Assembly (NCBI GenBank): GCA_029449245.1
Contig: JANATF010000005.1
Location: 1,054,001-1,118,000, forward strand
Length of the DNA: 64,000 bases
From: Mortierella alpina
Taxonomy: Eukaryota; Mortierellomycota; Mortierellomycetes; Mortierellales; Mortierellaceae
Direction of reading: 5' to 3'
Part shown: in pieces, positions 44,271 to 55,798 of the stretch
Position numbering within the stretch: position 1 is the first letter of the stretch
Layout of the letters: each line of letters begins with the position of its first letter
Notes under the pieces: model-generated
What the model saw: only the letters and a program-made list of their open reading frames with translations
Told to the model about the DNA's origin: nothing
Databases searched by the model: none
Position numbers and translations under genes: made by a program

Positions 44271-45236
44271 TCATTGTGTGCGGTAGGGTCTTGCCTTTGG
44301 AGATCCAGAGCGTAAAACGTGCTCCGCCCTTTGACTCTGAATCGGACTCTCCGAAGCGGCACGCCCTTTTCGGCCAACTTGAGACGAATGCGCCATGGCC
44401 CACTCAGAGCCAGCAACCGGCGCTGCTGTGAGTGTTTGTGATTTTTTGAGATTCCATTCCAAGCTAACGGGGGTTGGACTCACCCAACTGGTGTGTGGAC
44501 TGCGTGCTTCTTTATCTGCAGATGGCGACCACCACCGCCAAGCTCTCTTTTCACCTTCTTGCATCCTAGGAGAAGTCGAGAGTGGAGCCGAGACTTGGTC
44601 CTTAGGCTGGCTTAGACTGTACCGGAGGCCTTGGAAGGTATCCCATATGTACATACCGAGGTTGTAGAGAACCGAGAAGGTCATAACAGAGAGGAAATAG
44701 AGCAGAAGCACCGGGCCGTATACAAACATCGACAGCCCAACGATGGACATAGCAAAAGTCAGAGCGCAGAAATACTTGTAGATGGATGAGGCAAAAATGT
44801 AGACAAGTGCAGAGTCAGGCAGGCTGTGGAGCAATCCGCGTAATATGTGCTGGATGATCGTCATGAATTATAATCCGCAGCTCTGCCGTGGTTGGACAAG
44901 CGTGAACACAGAGCAGCATGGATGACAAACAAACTCTCAGGCACTCTTTGCGTAACAAAGACTCGGGCAACACAAACAACCAGATGGTACAATATACAGC
45001 CACTCTTTGTTTCTAAGTCCTACCAAGATGGCCGCTTCCCAGACGATGATCCAAGCCAAGAAGATAATAGTCGGAATACTCCCAAAGATGGCGAACAAGG
45101 CGTAGAGAAGATAGCGAACGCCATATCGACCATTCCCGTCGTTGTCCTTCTCAACCCTGGCTGCTTGCACATGTGGAGGAGCTGGCCTGGTCCTGGCGCC
45201 TTGGTGTCGCCTCGAGAAGGGTCCTTGGTCTGACAT
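44271..45236 (-). CDS. Membrane protein with two hydrophobic hairpins, promethin/LDAF-like (tentative)
   Basis: Two coding exons, 45236..45024 and 44849..44271, encode 263 residues. An in-frame TAA just before the second-exon ATG rules out reading straight through; the acceptor ATCCAG before CACATATT keeps the phase. The N-terminus is basic and polar. A long hydrophobic stretch lies at about 40-71 (YLLYALFAIFGSIPTIIFLA and onward) and a second at about 96-138 (FCALTFAMSIVGLSMFVYG and onward). After these comes a polar Ser/Arg/Pro-rich tail of about 120 residues. Two closely spaced hairpins in a small protein recall promethin/LDAF1, seipin partners at lipid droplets, which would suit an oil-rich fungus. 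The resemblance is topological only. Confidence 0.6.
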
Positions 45237-45411
45237 TGAAGCTCACTATTTGGTAGGATGGAGTTGATCTCTTTTATTGCTTGAGTAGTTGAGGCACGCT
45301 GAGGTTTCAACAAAAGAGTAGAGGAGAGGAAGACCATAGTTTATAATCTATCCACTGGCATCGATTCATGTGTTGTGGACCTCATGATGAGGTGCACAGC
45401 GCTATGATCAA

Positions 45412-45639
45412 TCAGCAGTGTATGTTGTGGAAGCCAGCTGCGACCCACTCGAGCATATGGACGGCGTTGTTGACCATGGGGAGTCCCTCAATCACTTGTG
45501 GCTCAGTGTGTCGCGGCGATCCACGCTCGTCCATGTCGGGTTTCGTTGCATAGCAATACATCAGGATCAGGATCGCCAGGACGACAGACATTTTCGTATA
45601 AGAGTTATAACGAAGCGCCATCCCTCTGAGAATATGCAT
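45412..45639 (-). CDS. Possible small single-span membrane protein
   Basis: A single open frame of 75 residues starts at the ATG at 45639; inner ATGs at 45621 and 45591 are alternatives. From the inner start it reads MSVVLAILILMYCYATKPD, a signal-anchor-like segment, followed by a polar tail ending in HNIHC. It lies on the same strand, 175 nt upstream of the two-hairpin membrane protein gene, so it could also overlap that gene's leader as an upstream ORF. There is no family match. Confidence 0.3.
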   Translation of the reverse strand: MHILRGMALRYNSYTKMSVVLAILILMYCYATKPDMDERGSPRHTEPQVIEGLPMVNNAVHMLEWVAAGFHNIHC

Positions 45640-46462
45640 GATGCCATTCGAGCACGTACTGAACGCGTTGCCGGTTTTGACTCACGTGATTGAAAACAAG
45701 AATGATGAGGGATCCCTCGATGGCCCTTTGTGGCTATCCAGGATGAAAGGGGAGGGAGAAGGTAAGGACTAGCGAAGGCGGGTGAGCCAAGGGGGTCCAC
45801 ACAGGGTGAGGGCACAAGAGTAGTTTTGTATGGTGTGGGACAGCGTGCACTTTTTTTCAACTCCTTTTTTTATCTATATACAATAGTCTATGACGAGTTG
45901 CAAGAGGCGCGACCGTATGGAAAGGTAGTCTATGGGACCTTAACTTGTTGCTATTAGTGCATGCGTTCGTGCATGCAAATAAAAAAAGAGGGAAGGGGCA
46001 AAGGGGACGTGAAGTATGGGCAACGGGGACAACAACAAAAGAGTAAGGGCCTTAGGCCAAGGCCAATGGATATGAGGAAGGAAATAGCTTCCGGCCGAAC
46101 ATGCACCCATGGCCTCGTCGGAAGGCCGTACTGACTAAGGTGCATGAAAAAGAAGGGATCAACTCGATCGCCTCATCCTAGGCGCACATTGTTATCTTGT
46201 CCAATTTGGCCAACAAGAAGGTTTCTTCCTCTTAGGCTCCCATCATCTTTTCCTCTTTAGTAGCGAGTTTGCGGCCGCTTCAGTTTCTTCTTCCAGGCTC
46301 TCTCTTTGTTCGTCGTTCTGCACTCTGCCTCCATTTCCGTCCCTGTTGAGCACCTGAATCTTCACCTACCATTGCTGCACAGACGCACCTCATATAGCAC
46401 ACCCTAGACAGTGACTGCACCCCTGCACCTCAGTAGAGTACCCAAAAGGTCGTTCAGTCATC

Positions 46463-48690
46463 ATGGCCTGTGTTGCCCCCCTACCAATAGAGATCCCAGC
46501 GTCAGTAGTTCCTGATCAGGACACTCTCCAAAGTATGACCAATGCGCCATCTTTTTCACGTTACTTTCCGTCAAAAGATGAATACAGCCACTCTTGCACT
46601 CGAGACGGCTCGACAACCTCCACTTTACCCAAGATGACACTCATCCCTTACAAAATTCAAAATCTCTTGCCTTTGCCATTAGCAGATTCAAATACCCTCT
46701 GTGGTAAGGACGATGAGAAGACAAAGTTGCGGCAGTTCGAGTTTCCTGTCACTCTGTCCAACAGTGACGCTAAAGTCGACCCCTTGAGCTACCAATCCTA
46801 CTTGAACCACCCCTTTACCCAGCACCGCCAGCAGAAATTCCAGGACCAGCAAACCCACCTGCCAAAACCTCATCAGACCTATTCAAGCAAATACACCAGC
46901 TATACAAACAGCAGTCAGACTAGGGTTCGCATCAGTGCCAGTGCGTATCAAAAGCCTTCCACAACGTCCGCGTTGTCTCTGATTGAGAAGGAAAAGATGA
47001 CCTTCCAGTGCCAGTCCCGCAGGGACAGCATGATCTCACCTCCACCGCCCCCTTATCTCCATTCAGACCACGGACCCAACACCCCTTTATCTGCAAAGGG
47101 AAATAAGCGCAACTCATTGCCCGTCTCCGCATCTTCGAGTTCACCCACTGTCGCGGCAGCAAGGACAGCCAGAGAGCTGAAGCGACACTCACTCCCGGTT
47201 ACGCCTTCGCCAGCCTCAGGGGTGCAATGGCCCTCGGCGATGACCATGACTGTAGCTGCAGTCACTAGACCAAAGCTAGCAAGGACACTGCCACCTCAGG
47301 CAATCGCTCTGTTTTACCCGAGCGGTGGCGAGTTGAGAAGTCCTTCGCCATTATCCGCTGTTACACCTACAGCTGTCTTCACGCCCCGCAGCGCATCGCG
47401 CTTGCTTGATAGATCTGACACTGAGACTCTCTACAGCATGAGGTCCAACGTCGCCTTGCCATCTGCCTCAACCCACCGTCTTAAAGGCCTACATCTCGCT
47501 GGCATGCAGCACCCTCGCACAGCTGCAGGGGCAAAGCGTAGCACTAGAGAGCAATTTCCTAGTTTTTGGCAGGATGCCAAAGAGCATCGCATGCACTGGG
47601 CCTTTTATTCATTTGGCGTTATGGCTATCGGCTCCTTGGTCTGGGTCGCGCTGATGCCTGCACTTTTTGCATTGGCGGCTGTGCTACCAGTTGTCGTGGC
47701 TCTAGTCTTGGGAGCACAATACGGGGTATGTATTCTCCTCTCGAGGCAAATACCAAAGAGCCATCGCTATGATACTCAACTTCTTTCCTCCTTTACAAAA
47801 TCGTACGAAAATAGGGCTATCACTGGAGACGCCGCAAGTATAACAAACAGCAGCTAAAAGACCGCCAGCTGTCGGCTACAGCAATCAGCTCAATGCGAGC
47901 TGCCTCTGCTGCGCTGACCCACTCACGCTCTTCGTCCATGGTCCCACATGCAACTATTGGGGCTGCGCACGTTCACACGAGCCATGCGCATCGCGGTTCT
48001 CAGTCATCAATGCACACCTCGGTTGGTTCCATCACTAGCGACTCCTTCCTGGAGCCACACCATCCCTCACCTCCTCCGAACCTCAAATCTCACTTCCAGC
48101 ACCAGTACTACAGATCGTCGGTCTCTATGTCGCATCCTCTGTCACCGCCACGTCGATTTGCCGATGGGTATTGTCCTCATGCAGAATCTCGCTCCCAATC
48201 TCCGTCTCCCGAATACAGGCAGTCTTGGCAGACTCAGCAGAGCCAAAAGACTCTGGGTGGCGGCAGCAATCGCCAATCACAAGCAATGCAGCGCCAGATC
48301 TCGGCCTCCTCGGTTGCCTCTTCGGAAACGGTCTCGTCGTCTTCCACAGCATCCGAGGCTCAATGCAACCCACCGAAGGATGCGTCCATCCCACCGACCG
48401 TAGAGCCTTTGGTGGTTGATCCCGTCTCCGAGTCGGCGATCCAAGCTCCTCCATCACCGGGTTCGCCTACGTTGGAGTCGGCCATGATGCCCCCACCTCC
48501 TGCATATGTCTCGCGAAAGTGCGAAGAGACGCTGATGACGGCACAGTCTGACGCGAATGGAGATGCAGAGGCCTCAGTTGGAGAGACCCTGTCAGAGAAG
48601 GCGCGTTTGAGCGTGGCCTTGCCCGAGATTGCATCCATGGGAAACCTATCGTCCGAGTTCTCAATCGACTTTGACACGTTCCAGTATTGA
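46463..48690 (+). CDS. Large disordered protein with a central membrane hairpin
   Basis: Two coding exons, 46463..47725 and 47851..48690, encode 700 residues. The donor after CAATACGGG is GTATGT. The acceptor is a CAGCAG tandem (47848-47853), so one Gln may be included or not. Without splicing the first frame stops at 47857. Residues 1-370 are Ser/Pro/Thr-rich and disordered, with repeated RNSLPVS / RHSLPVT phosphorylation-like sites. A membrane hairpin lies at about 378-419 (WAFYSFGVMAIGSLVWVALM, then a second span ending VALVLGAQYG). The C-terminal 280 residues are again Ser-rich and end SIDFDTFQY. Both termini are probably on the same, cytosolic side. Family unknown; reticulon-like or organelle-surface adaptor roles are possible. 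Confidence 0.7.
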
Positions 48691-48948
48691 GAGTATTCGC
48701 CTAATAATTTTTTAGTTGGAAGAACATCAGAGAACTATATATATATCGTCCTAGCGTAATTCAGCTCTGTGTCTATCGAAGGAGGCGCGTGTGCATTCAA
48801 TATATCAGGCCGTCACTACATCCCGTTGAGAATGCACCTCATTGTCAGTCAGCATCGTCTGAACCTAAGGAGTAGGTCGAAGCGACTGTTGGATTGATAT
48901 TAAGCTTTTATTTTACTCTCGCTCTATGTAAAGATACATGAAAAAAAC

Positions 48949-50150
48949 TCAGGCAAAGATGGCACCGGCAACGGCCGCGACAGCGGCCGTGACGAAGCCA
49001 GCAGCGGTAACCTGGCTAACACTGCCGCTAGTCTTTCCGCCACTGATGACGGTGGGACCTGAGGGGTTAGCACCGCTAGGTGAGCCAGCGCCTCCAGTGG
49101 GCTTGGTTCCGGGAAGAGAAGGCATGGGGGCAGTTCCACCGAGCTGGTAGGGCTGGGGATCCTTCTCGCAAGCGGCGACCGAGGCAATGTTAATCTTGCG
49201 AGCAATACCGAGGGGAATCAACTTCTGGGCAACAGTGACATCGGCAAGGTTGACATCGTGCTCCAAACAGTAGAAACCCTTGGCCTTGGTGCTGTTAACA
49301 TAGGTGTCGAGCGACTTGGTGAACGTGGAAATGACGGTGGCCTCGGGCATGCCAGGCTGTCTCCAGTCGTTGGTGTCGAACTGGTCACCAGTCCAGTCAA
49401 CGGGGATGTAACCCAACTTCTTGAGCACGAAGCGGACACGGCTGTTGATATCACCATATGGGGGACGCATGTACTTCAGGCGGAGTCCAGTGGCATCCAT
49501 GACGGCCTTCTCCGTCCACTTCATCTCGGCGACAATCTGCTCATTGGTCAGCGTTGTCAATGCGTGGTGGGACCAAGTGTGGGACGCCAGGTGGTGTCCC
49601 TCAGCGACCTCGCGCTTGACAATGTCAGGGTACTGAATGACATTGGAGCCGATCAAGAAGAACGAGGCAGAGACCTTGTTGGTCTTAAGGAAGTCCAAGA
49701 GAGTGGGGGTGAACTGCGAAGGACCATCGTCGTAGGTCAGACCCCAGGTGTTGGGAGCACTGCAGGCGGTGAGATCGTCAGCGGGGCAATTCTGGCAGGA
49801 CCAGTTACACCTTTTTTTTTGTTACAGAAATTCTTTCGGTTAACATCTAGGCTATATGCCTGCGGGGTACTCCACTGCTTCATGTCGCAGCAACCGTTTT
49901 TATATCAAGGCAGCACTTACTCGTCGGCGGCAGGAGTGGGGGCGCATGGGGGAGGAGCACCAACACGAAGGGGGATGGCGGGAGCACCGGTAAGGTCAAT
50001 CTCCTTCAACCAGGCCTGAACCTGGGGAGTGTTGGTTGGGGGAACCTCATTGATTGTGGGGAAGTTGGCGATGACAATGGGCGCTTGGGCCTTGACAACC
50101 GCCAAGGACAAGACAACGATAGTGAAAGAGGAGGCAATGAACTTGACCAT
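48949..50150 (-). CDS. Chitin deacetylase, probably GPI-anchored
   Basis: Carbohydrate esterase family 4 enzyme that removes acetyl groups from chitin to make chitosan at the cell wall. Two coding exons, 50150..49921 and 49810..48949, encode 363 residues. A signal peptide covers residues 1-21 (FIASSFTIVVLSLAVVKA). NodB motifs are complete: TYDDGP (102-107), SHTWSHH with metal-binding H154 and H158, RPPYGD (192-197), VDW (214-216) and LEHD (259-262). A Cys cluster, CNWSCQNC, precedes the domain. The C-terminus is Gly/Ser/Pro-rich followed by a hydrophobic Ala/Val tail (VTAAVAAVAGAIFA), a likely GPI signal. A TATAAATA box is near 50386-50395. The polypurine leader (50250-50300) is simple sequence. 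Confident family call. Confidence 0.94.
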
Positions 50151-50395
50151 GTTGAGGGACTTGTTGTTGACGGGTATTTTTTTCGGCTTCGTTAAAAGAG
50201 AGGAAGGGGCAAGAAAAACGTTGGACGTTTTATTCAGGCAACTGGTAGTCCGCAAGGAAAGGGAAGGGGGGGGGGAGGGGGGATGGAGGAGGGAAGGGTG
50301 GTTCGAGGAAGGAAAGAGTGGTAAGGAAGGAATGAAAGACGGGCGGCAAAAGGGAAAACAAGAGGCGAAATGAACGCTGCTCGGTATTTATAACG

Positions 50396-52088
50396 TTGCG
50401 CAGGAGGATGCCTTTTGTTGGCCGAACAAATGAGGGAGGGTGCTGTTGGAGCAGAAAAATAATATATTAGGAGACAGAGTGAGAACGACCACTCTAAGGA
50501 GTCGCTAATAAGGTGATATGGGGAGCGGATGGACAGCCTTGGAGATGGGGACGGCGAATTGCTCTCAAGTTTGTCTTTTTCTGTCACTGTGTGAGTGATT
50601 TCCGAGCATAAAACTGAGTGTACATGTACTCTATAGGACTGTGTACCTTTGCTGTTCAACGCTTATCCGATACATGGACTACAATTATTACCAGGGGAAG
50701 TCCACGCTAGCCTCACTCAGCTCCTCGGGATTCAAAGAACAAAATGAAATTGAAATATCACACATGAGTGTGATATAAATAACCACAAGCCCTTTCATTA
50801 CGCAATAAGGCCAAATACACAATATTCTGCTTGCTCCCACTCAGGGCCCATCACAACCTTTTCCTCTCCAAGCTGGAACGACGAGATGAAGACAACGTGC
50901 AGAGGCATGAGCGAGCAGTTCGCGAAACAGATGAGCCAAATTACCGTATTCAACTGCCTAAAGGTGGATATCTGTGCCACCCAGGACTTGATACCTTTCC
51001 GGGTAAATGCGAAAAGAGAGCCATATGAGGGGCTCGCCTTCTGTATAGTAACCTTAATGTGGCACTGAGACTACTATACTTCTGGTATACTAACATGGGC
51101 TGTTCACAATGGTATGCAAAAATCCACGTTCATCGCCTCACCGTCTGGATTGTCCCATTCTACATATACACCTCTACATAGCGAAGTGGGGTCCGCTTTC
51201 AGAATGTGAGATGAGGTATGGCTTGGCTCAGAGATGTGCCTGCCATTCATTATGGTTGGGCTGATTGGAGGAATGGCAAAACAAACATGAGAGCCCCTGT
51301 ACGCCAATTTGTGCTGCCAATCAAAGATGCTGGACTGTCCTTCCCTCGATTGAGAGAAAATATTCAGTTGGACCCAACTCTCACCTGGGTGCAGGCCTGG
51401 TGGATTATCTGTGATGGTCCTTTAATATAAGCATTTTCAAGAGGACCTGAACGTTTTGACAAAGCACTCTTCACACTAGACTACTATCGCTGAGACTCTT
51501 GTGATCTGCACTTTTGCATCCCACAGTGTTACAGCACTGTGTGCAGTCTATCGGTCTCGAAGGCGCACTATTTTTATCTGCAGTAAGTACTAACTTCAGT
51601 ACAAATCTCGTTGTACCTTCCCAGCATGGCCAGCTTGCAGTCCCTTTGAACGACGGTCATGTATATTTCTGGAATTTCGCTCCCATGGACTACATATTCT
51701 TGACTCGCCCTCTCGACTCTTTGAAGATCCATGGGTGCGTAACCGGTTATTGTGCATCACACATACCGTAGCGATTCGATAGGACTATGAGTTGTAGGGT
51801 CTCCGCCGGCCTAAGATATTCCCTTAACGCCCTTTATCCTCTCTGCCATGTTTATTCATGACGAACAATTTTGACACATTTCCAGTGCCTACCATTATCT
51901 TCTACACGGTACAAGAAGTACTATCTTTTTGCACCCCGCTCCGCGCTTTGTTTCTCTGCATGATTTCGGTAGGTGCTTGGACCCTGCGTATGTGCTGGTG
52001 AAAAATAAAGCTGCTTAAGCGAATACGAGGCAAACGGATCAATTTATTTGCTGAAGACAGGTGAACGAGAGTTCACATATCCTGACAT
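50396..52088. other. Intergenic, no gene recognised
   Basis: Only short frames without domains (e.g. 51218-51430 and 51514-51771 on the plus strand). No splice-consistent gene was seen. The right end is the 3' flank of the first secreted-peptide gene. Confidence 0.45.
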
Positions 52089-52235
52089 TTAGAAGCGAAC
52101 TCCTTCTTCCTTCAGGTTGAAGGGATGGGCTCGGGCAACCATAGCCACGGGCGCAGCTGAAGCCACTTGAAGGGAGACGACCAAGAAAGTGACGGCGGCG
52201 AGGCAGAGGAAGCGAGGGACCTGTTGGAAAAGCAT
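52089..52235 (-). CDS. Tiny secreted peptide precursor, copy 1
   Basis: An intronless 48-residue frame, ATG at 52235 and TAA at 52089-52091. It opens with a strong signal peptide, MLFQQVPRFLCLAAVTFLVV, continuing SLQVASA and a likely cut before APVAMVA. The predicted mature part is only about 20 residues, contains ARAHPFNLKEE and ends G-V-R-F. A second gene about 1 kb away is nearly identical in the signal region (VPRFLCLAAVT identical) and ends E-G-I-R-F, which supports coding. A TATA box lies 76 nt upstream. The precursor resembles secreted signalling or antimicrobial peptides in size; function unknown. No cysteines occur in the mature part. Confidence 0.75.
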   Translation of the reverse strand: MLFQQVPRFLCLAAVTFLVVSLQVASAAPVAMVARAHPFNLKEEGVRF

Positions 52236-52310
52236 GATGGATACTGTTGGATGTTCTAGAAAACTTGCTTGTAATTTGATATGAAGATTTTTAGTGGCAG
52301 GACTGATGAG

Positions 52311-52320
52311 CTTTTATAGT
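52311..52320 (-). promoter_or_regulatory. TATA box of peptide copy 1
   Basis: ACTATAAAAG on the minus strand. The sequence from here to about 52399 is similar to the promoter of copy 2, including a shared TCCATATGAC motif near 52379-52388. Confidence 0.65.
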
Positions 52321-52399
52321 TGTTGCGTCGCGCAATCGTTGCGGATGTGGCTGCTGGTATCGTCAAGAAACATAGTGATCCATATGACTTGACCCATGG

Positions 52400-53250
52400 C
52401 TCATTGTTTCCACGATCCAGTGCTGTCTGAGCTGTACACGTTTAGCTAGAACCAAATTACCTCATGACGATAATTATACTGCCGCTCTGAGAGGCGGTGC
52501 ACGCTCAGGTCATTCACGACTTTGTTCCTGAATCCTGGAGTCCCTACTCTGATGTGCAGAGAAGTATATAGAGCCAGAACATAGGATCCAGATAGCCTCT
52601 GACCAGAGTGCGCTTCCCATCAACTAGTACGTTTACCCAGTCAAGTAGTGCCTCTACCAGCTATGCTTTGTAAGAAACTCAAAACTGGGTCGACCTGACT
52701 TTGTTTCACCAAAACTCTATGGACGTCAACGCGTCATAGGCGACAGTGTAGCAGCATCTCTTCAAACCGCCCCCAACTTTTCCTTCGTACAATATGACAT
52801 AGTTATCGTGTCGACCATAAAAAAATGATCATCAGAACTGCTAGAATTTTTTGACATGGCAAACACTTCTCAAGACCATGAATATCTCTTCACTTTGAAT
52901 GCACTGATTTGAACAGTCCTAGAACTCCATACGCAGAACGATGTAAGCGCTTATGATACATCTTTTCACGCCTTTGAAGTATACAGCATCCATGCAGTGT
53001 GTTGCATAACTTCCTCGGGATTCGGAGGTAGTCGTTATAGTTCGAGTTCTGTCAATCTCATCAAACCTCCATCCCACAATGTTGCGCTCGCCTCGGTAAT
53101 GAAGTATTGAAGCTCTGGGACCAGGTACTATTTTATTCTTAGTTTAATCTGCGCATGCTATGGGCTCGATCATCCTTCGATGGGCAGGTTCATGCTTCTA
53201 TTTGTGGTGTATATGGCATGTAGGAGCCTTAGCGAGAGATGCTGCGACAT
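52400..53250. other. Spacer between the two peptide genes
   Basis: About 850 nt of unique-looking sequence. No coding region was seen. Confidence 0.5.
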
Positions 53251-53373
53251 CTAGAAGCGGATTCCCTCATTATCATCAAAGGGAGGGGATGGAGCTGCGG
53301 CCACCTGGAGTGAGACCACCAAGAGAGTGACGGCGGCGAGGCAGAGGAAGCGAGGGACCTGACGGAAGACCAT
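53251..53373 (-). CDS. Tiny secreted peptide precursor, copy 2
   Basis: An intronless 40-residue frame, ATG at 53373 and TAG at 53251-53253. The signal peptide is almost the same as in copy 1: MVFRQVPRFLCLAAVTLLVV, then SLQVAAA. The predicted mature peptide is about 13-14 residues, PSPPFDDNEGIRF, ending in the shared E-G-[V/I]-R-F. The middle of the mature part differs completely from copy 1 while signal and end are kept, a pattern of diversifying secreted peptides. The TATA box is at 53441-53450, and promoter similarity continues to about 53541. Same strand as copy 1, about 1.16 kb away. Confidence 0.75.
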   Translation of the reverse strand: MVFRQVPRFLCLAAVTLLVVSLQVAAAPSPPFDDNEGIRF

Positions 53374-53440
53374 GATGGATGCTGTTGGATTTTTTGAAAC
53401 TTGTAACTTGAGATAACGATTTTTGGTGGCAGGACCGACG

Positions 53441-53450
53441 ACCTTTTATA
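53441..53450 (-). promoter_or_regulatory. TATA box of peptide copy 2
   Basis: TATAAAAGGT on the minus strand, about 68 nt upstream of the ATG at 53373. TCCATATGAC is also present near 53513-53522, as in copy 1. Confidence 0.65.
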
Positions 53451-53541
53451 CATTACTGTCCTCGCGCCATCGACATGGCCGTGAGTGCTTCCATCACGAA
53501 GAAACATGGTTATCCATATGACCATATGTCTTGACCCACCG

Positions 53542-54376
53542 CTAACCTGTTTCTGCAAGATGGCATAGCTTCTCAGTGGTAATGTAACGACGGTCTAGCA
53601 CCTGACCATGACCATGATGACAGGCAACCGGATATAGGGAACCGCATGGTGGGGCTGACCATGTCCGGACTATGCTCCTGTTCCTGAAAACTAAAACGGT
53701 GTGGGGCCACTGTTCCATAATTGCTCGACAATGCTCAAAAAGGAGCAAACGGGAACTGTATAGGAGCTCGGACTGGTCTCAGCCCCAAACCCTTTCTCAC
53801 CAACAGTCTTTTACACGCGTTACTGTACAGTACAATATATTGCTGTGCAGAAAACTGGACTAAATCCACTGGGTAATTTTCGTCAAATATTTTTAGATGA
53901 AGATTTAGGACAAGGTCCCCATCCTTGAGTAGACACACTCGCTAAAGGCGTGCGGCCATTCAAACGCGATTAAGATTGAGCCCAGAAAGCATTGACTAGG
54001 GAGCAGCCGGTGGGTTGAATTACAATGACTATGGTCCGCCATTACAACCGCAACGCGTTGATGTTAATCAATATGATTATCACATCACCACACTACACCA
54101 GCGACGTGAAATCAAACAACTATAGGCACGTCCTTCAGTCGTTGATGCTTCATAGGGCTTATTAGTTGATAGCTTTATCCCACTCGACAACGTCTTGCGC
54201 GTAGTGGTTGGTGTCAAGCTGATCAGTGAAAGTCGAAGTTTTGCACGAGAAATTCTCCAAATCATCTTAAGGGCAGCAGAAGGAATGGGCGCGTCCTTTT
54301 GCTGCATCGTTCTCGCGCCATGTGGCATTTCAACTTTCAACCTCACGCAGCGTTCGCGAATTTTTAAAACAGCACT
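53542..54376. other. Intergenic between peptide copy 2 and MED18
   Basis: Divergent promoter region. Only short spurious frames are present. Confidence 0.5.
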
Positions 54377-55631
54377 ATGGCGGTACCAGGAACAACATCT
54401 GGAGGGGCATCGTTTGAGTGTAGTTTAGCTGGTACAGTCCATGCAGGGCAATTTCGTCATCTGTATGATCGTCTGTTAGGACTTTGCGAGCATTCTGCAC
54501 ACTCCAAGATGTTTGAACACGAGCTGCTTTTTGCTCCTGCCGGTAAGCAAATGTGCACAGCAGCAGCAAAATCATCAATCTAGTAACGTCGAAGACGACA
54601 TTCAGCCTGAAAGCTCAATTCCCCTGCGTTTTATTACATTCATGGACTACAATAGTTCAGAGACCAATGTATGCAGCAAGGAACGACGAAGTCCACTTGC
54701 GGTTACGTGTCAAGTTGACCGTTCTGGATCATGCAAGCAAACAAAGGCAGAGCGAATCGCAGGATAGTAGTAATAGGAGAAAGAAGTTGAAGGGTGCAAG
54801 CGATGATCCTTCTGATGGCACTCTTACAGCAGCCGAAGCAGCAGGAGGTGAAACAAGTGGCACAGGAAGAGCTGATCCACAGGAGGAAATAACAGCACCC
54901 ACAACAACGGGTTCGTCTGTTGTCGCACAATTGGATGGAACTTCACATCATGTAGAACATGGATCTCTCGGTCGTAGTGGACAGACGATCGTTTCACGGC
55001 AGTATCAGTTGTGTCAGTACGGGCATCCAGAGCCGGGCAGGAACATTGTTGTACGCTCCGCCATCTTGGTCAAAATACATGGCGATGCGTTTGGATTCCT
55101 TTCACTACTTGGTTATGGGTACGGCTTTATTCTGTTTGACGAGGACCATAATACCTCTATGTTGGACACAGCGTGTCTAATCGATGTTCGATGTATTGCT
55201 TTCTGCGCTGATAGGTTTGAGGACGAGTATGTTCGGCGAGGATACAACTTTATGTACAACAATATTTGCAGGATATCCGTGTATCGCAAGTATAAGGTAT
55301 GAGAACCTCTGGAAACTCACCTAGGGGATGGCTTTTTTTACCATGTAGCCGTACTTCATGAAGCGACTGTTATAGTCAGCACAGCTAACCAGCGCCTTGT
55401 CCACTGCAATGCAATTTTTCGCCGCGTATCCAGCTTTCCAAGCAGCACGATCCGTTCTCGGCGATCGTCCCGGAGGAAGAGGCACAAGGCGGGCTCAGTG
55501 CAGAGACAGCATCGCCTTGGCTAGTGGAGATTTCATCGAGCTTTGTATCGCAGGAGAATGTCAACTCGATGTCGGACGAGATCAACGTTGTCAGGAACCT
55601 TCTCACAGGGTCCGTGTCCTTTTTGACATAG
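54377..55631 (+). CDS. MED18: Mediator complex subunit 18
   Basis: Head-module subunit of Mediator (yeast Srb5), which links activators to RNA polymerase II. Coding exons 54377..54542, 54656..55296 and 55434..55631 give 334 residues in open phase. The first exon matches the MED18 opening: SFECSLAGTVHAGQFRHLYD, then RLLGLCEH and MFEHELLFAP. The second carries VQRPMYAARNDEVHLRLRV and QYGHPEPGRN, and ends with the beta-barrel segment EYVRRGYNFMYNNICRISVY. The third supplies the C-terminal strand and helix, SPWLVEISSSFVSQENVNSM and NVVRNLLTGSVSFLT. An acidic/Thr-rich insertion of about 65 residues sits between the first two halves. The acceptor of exon 3 (GTATCCAG) was chosen because it is the one that restores the conserved end. 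Other acceptors give an unrelated tail. Confidence 0.85.
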
Positions 55632-55798
55632 CTCCAGGAAAGGCGTGACTGCACCCGTGTTTACATTTGGTCACTGTGACCCTTAAAAAAAAGAAAAAAA
55701 GAAAAGCTTTGCCATTCGCCAATGTTGTAGTGTCCTTTGTCCAGCAGCATCGTTTTTTGTCTGTCTGCACTGCAACTCACCCACACACACTCATATCA

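Noticed and set aside
49258-50019. 253-codon plus-strand frame
   Set aside because: Antisense to chitin deacetylase, whose catalytic motifs are all on the minus strand.
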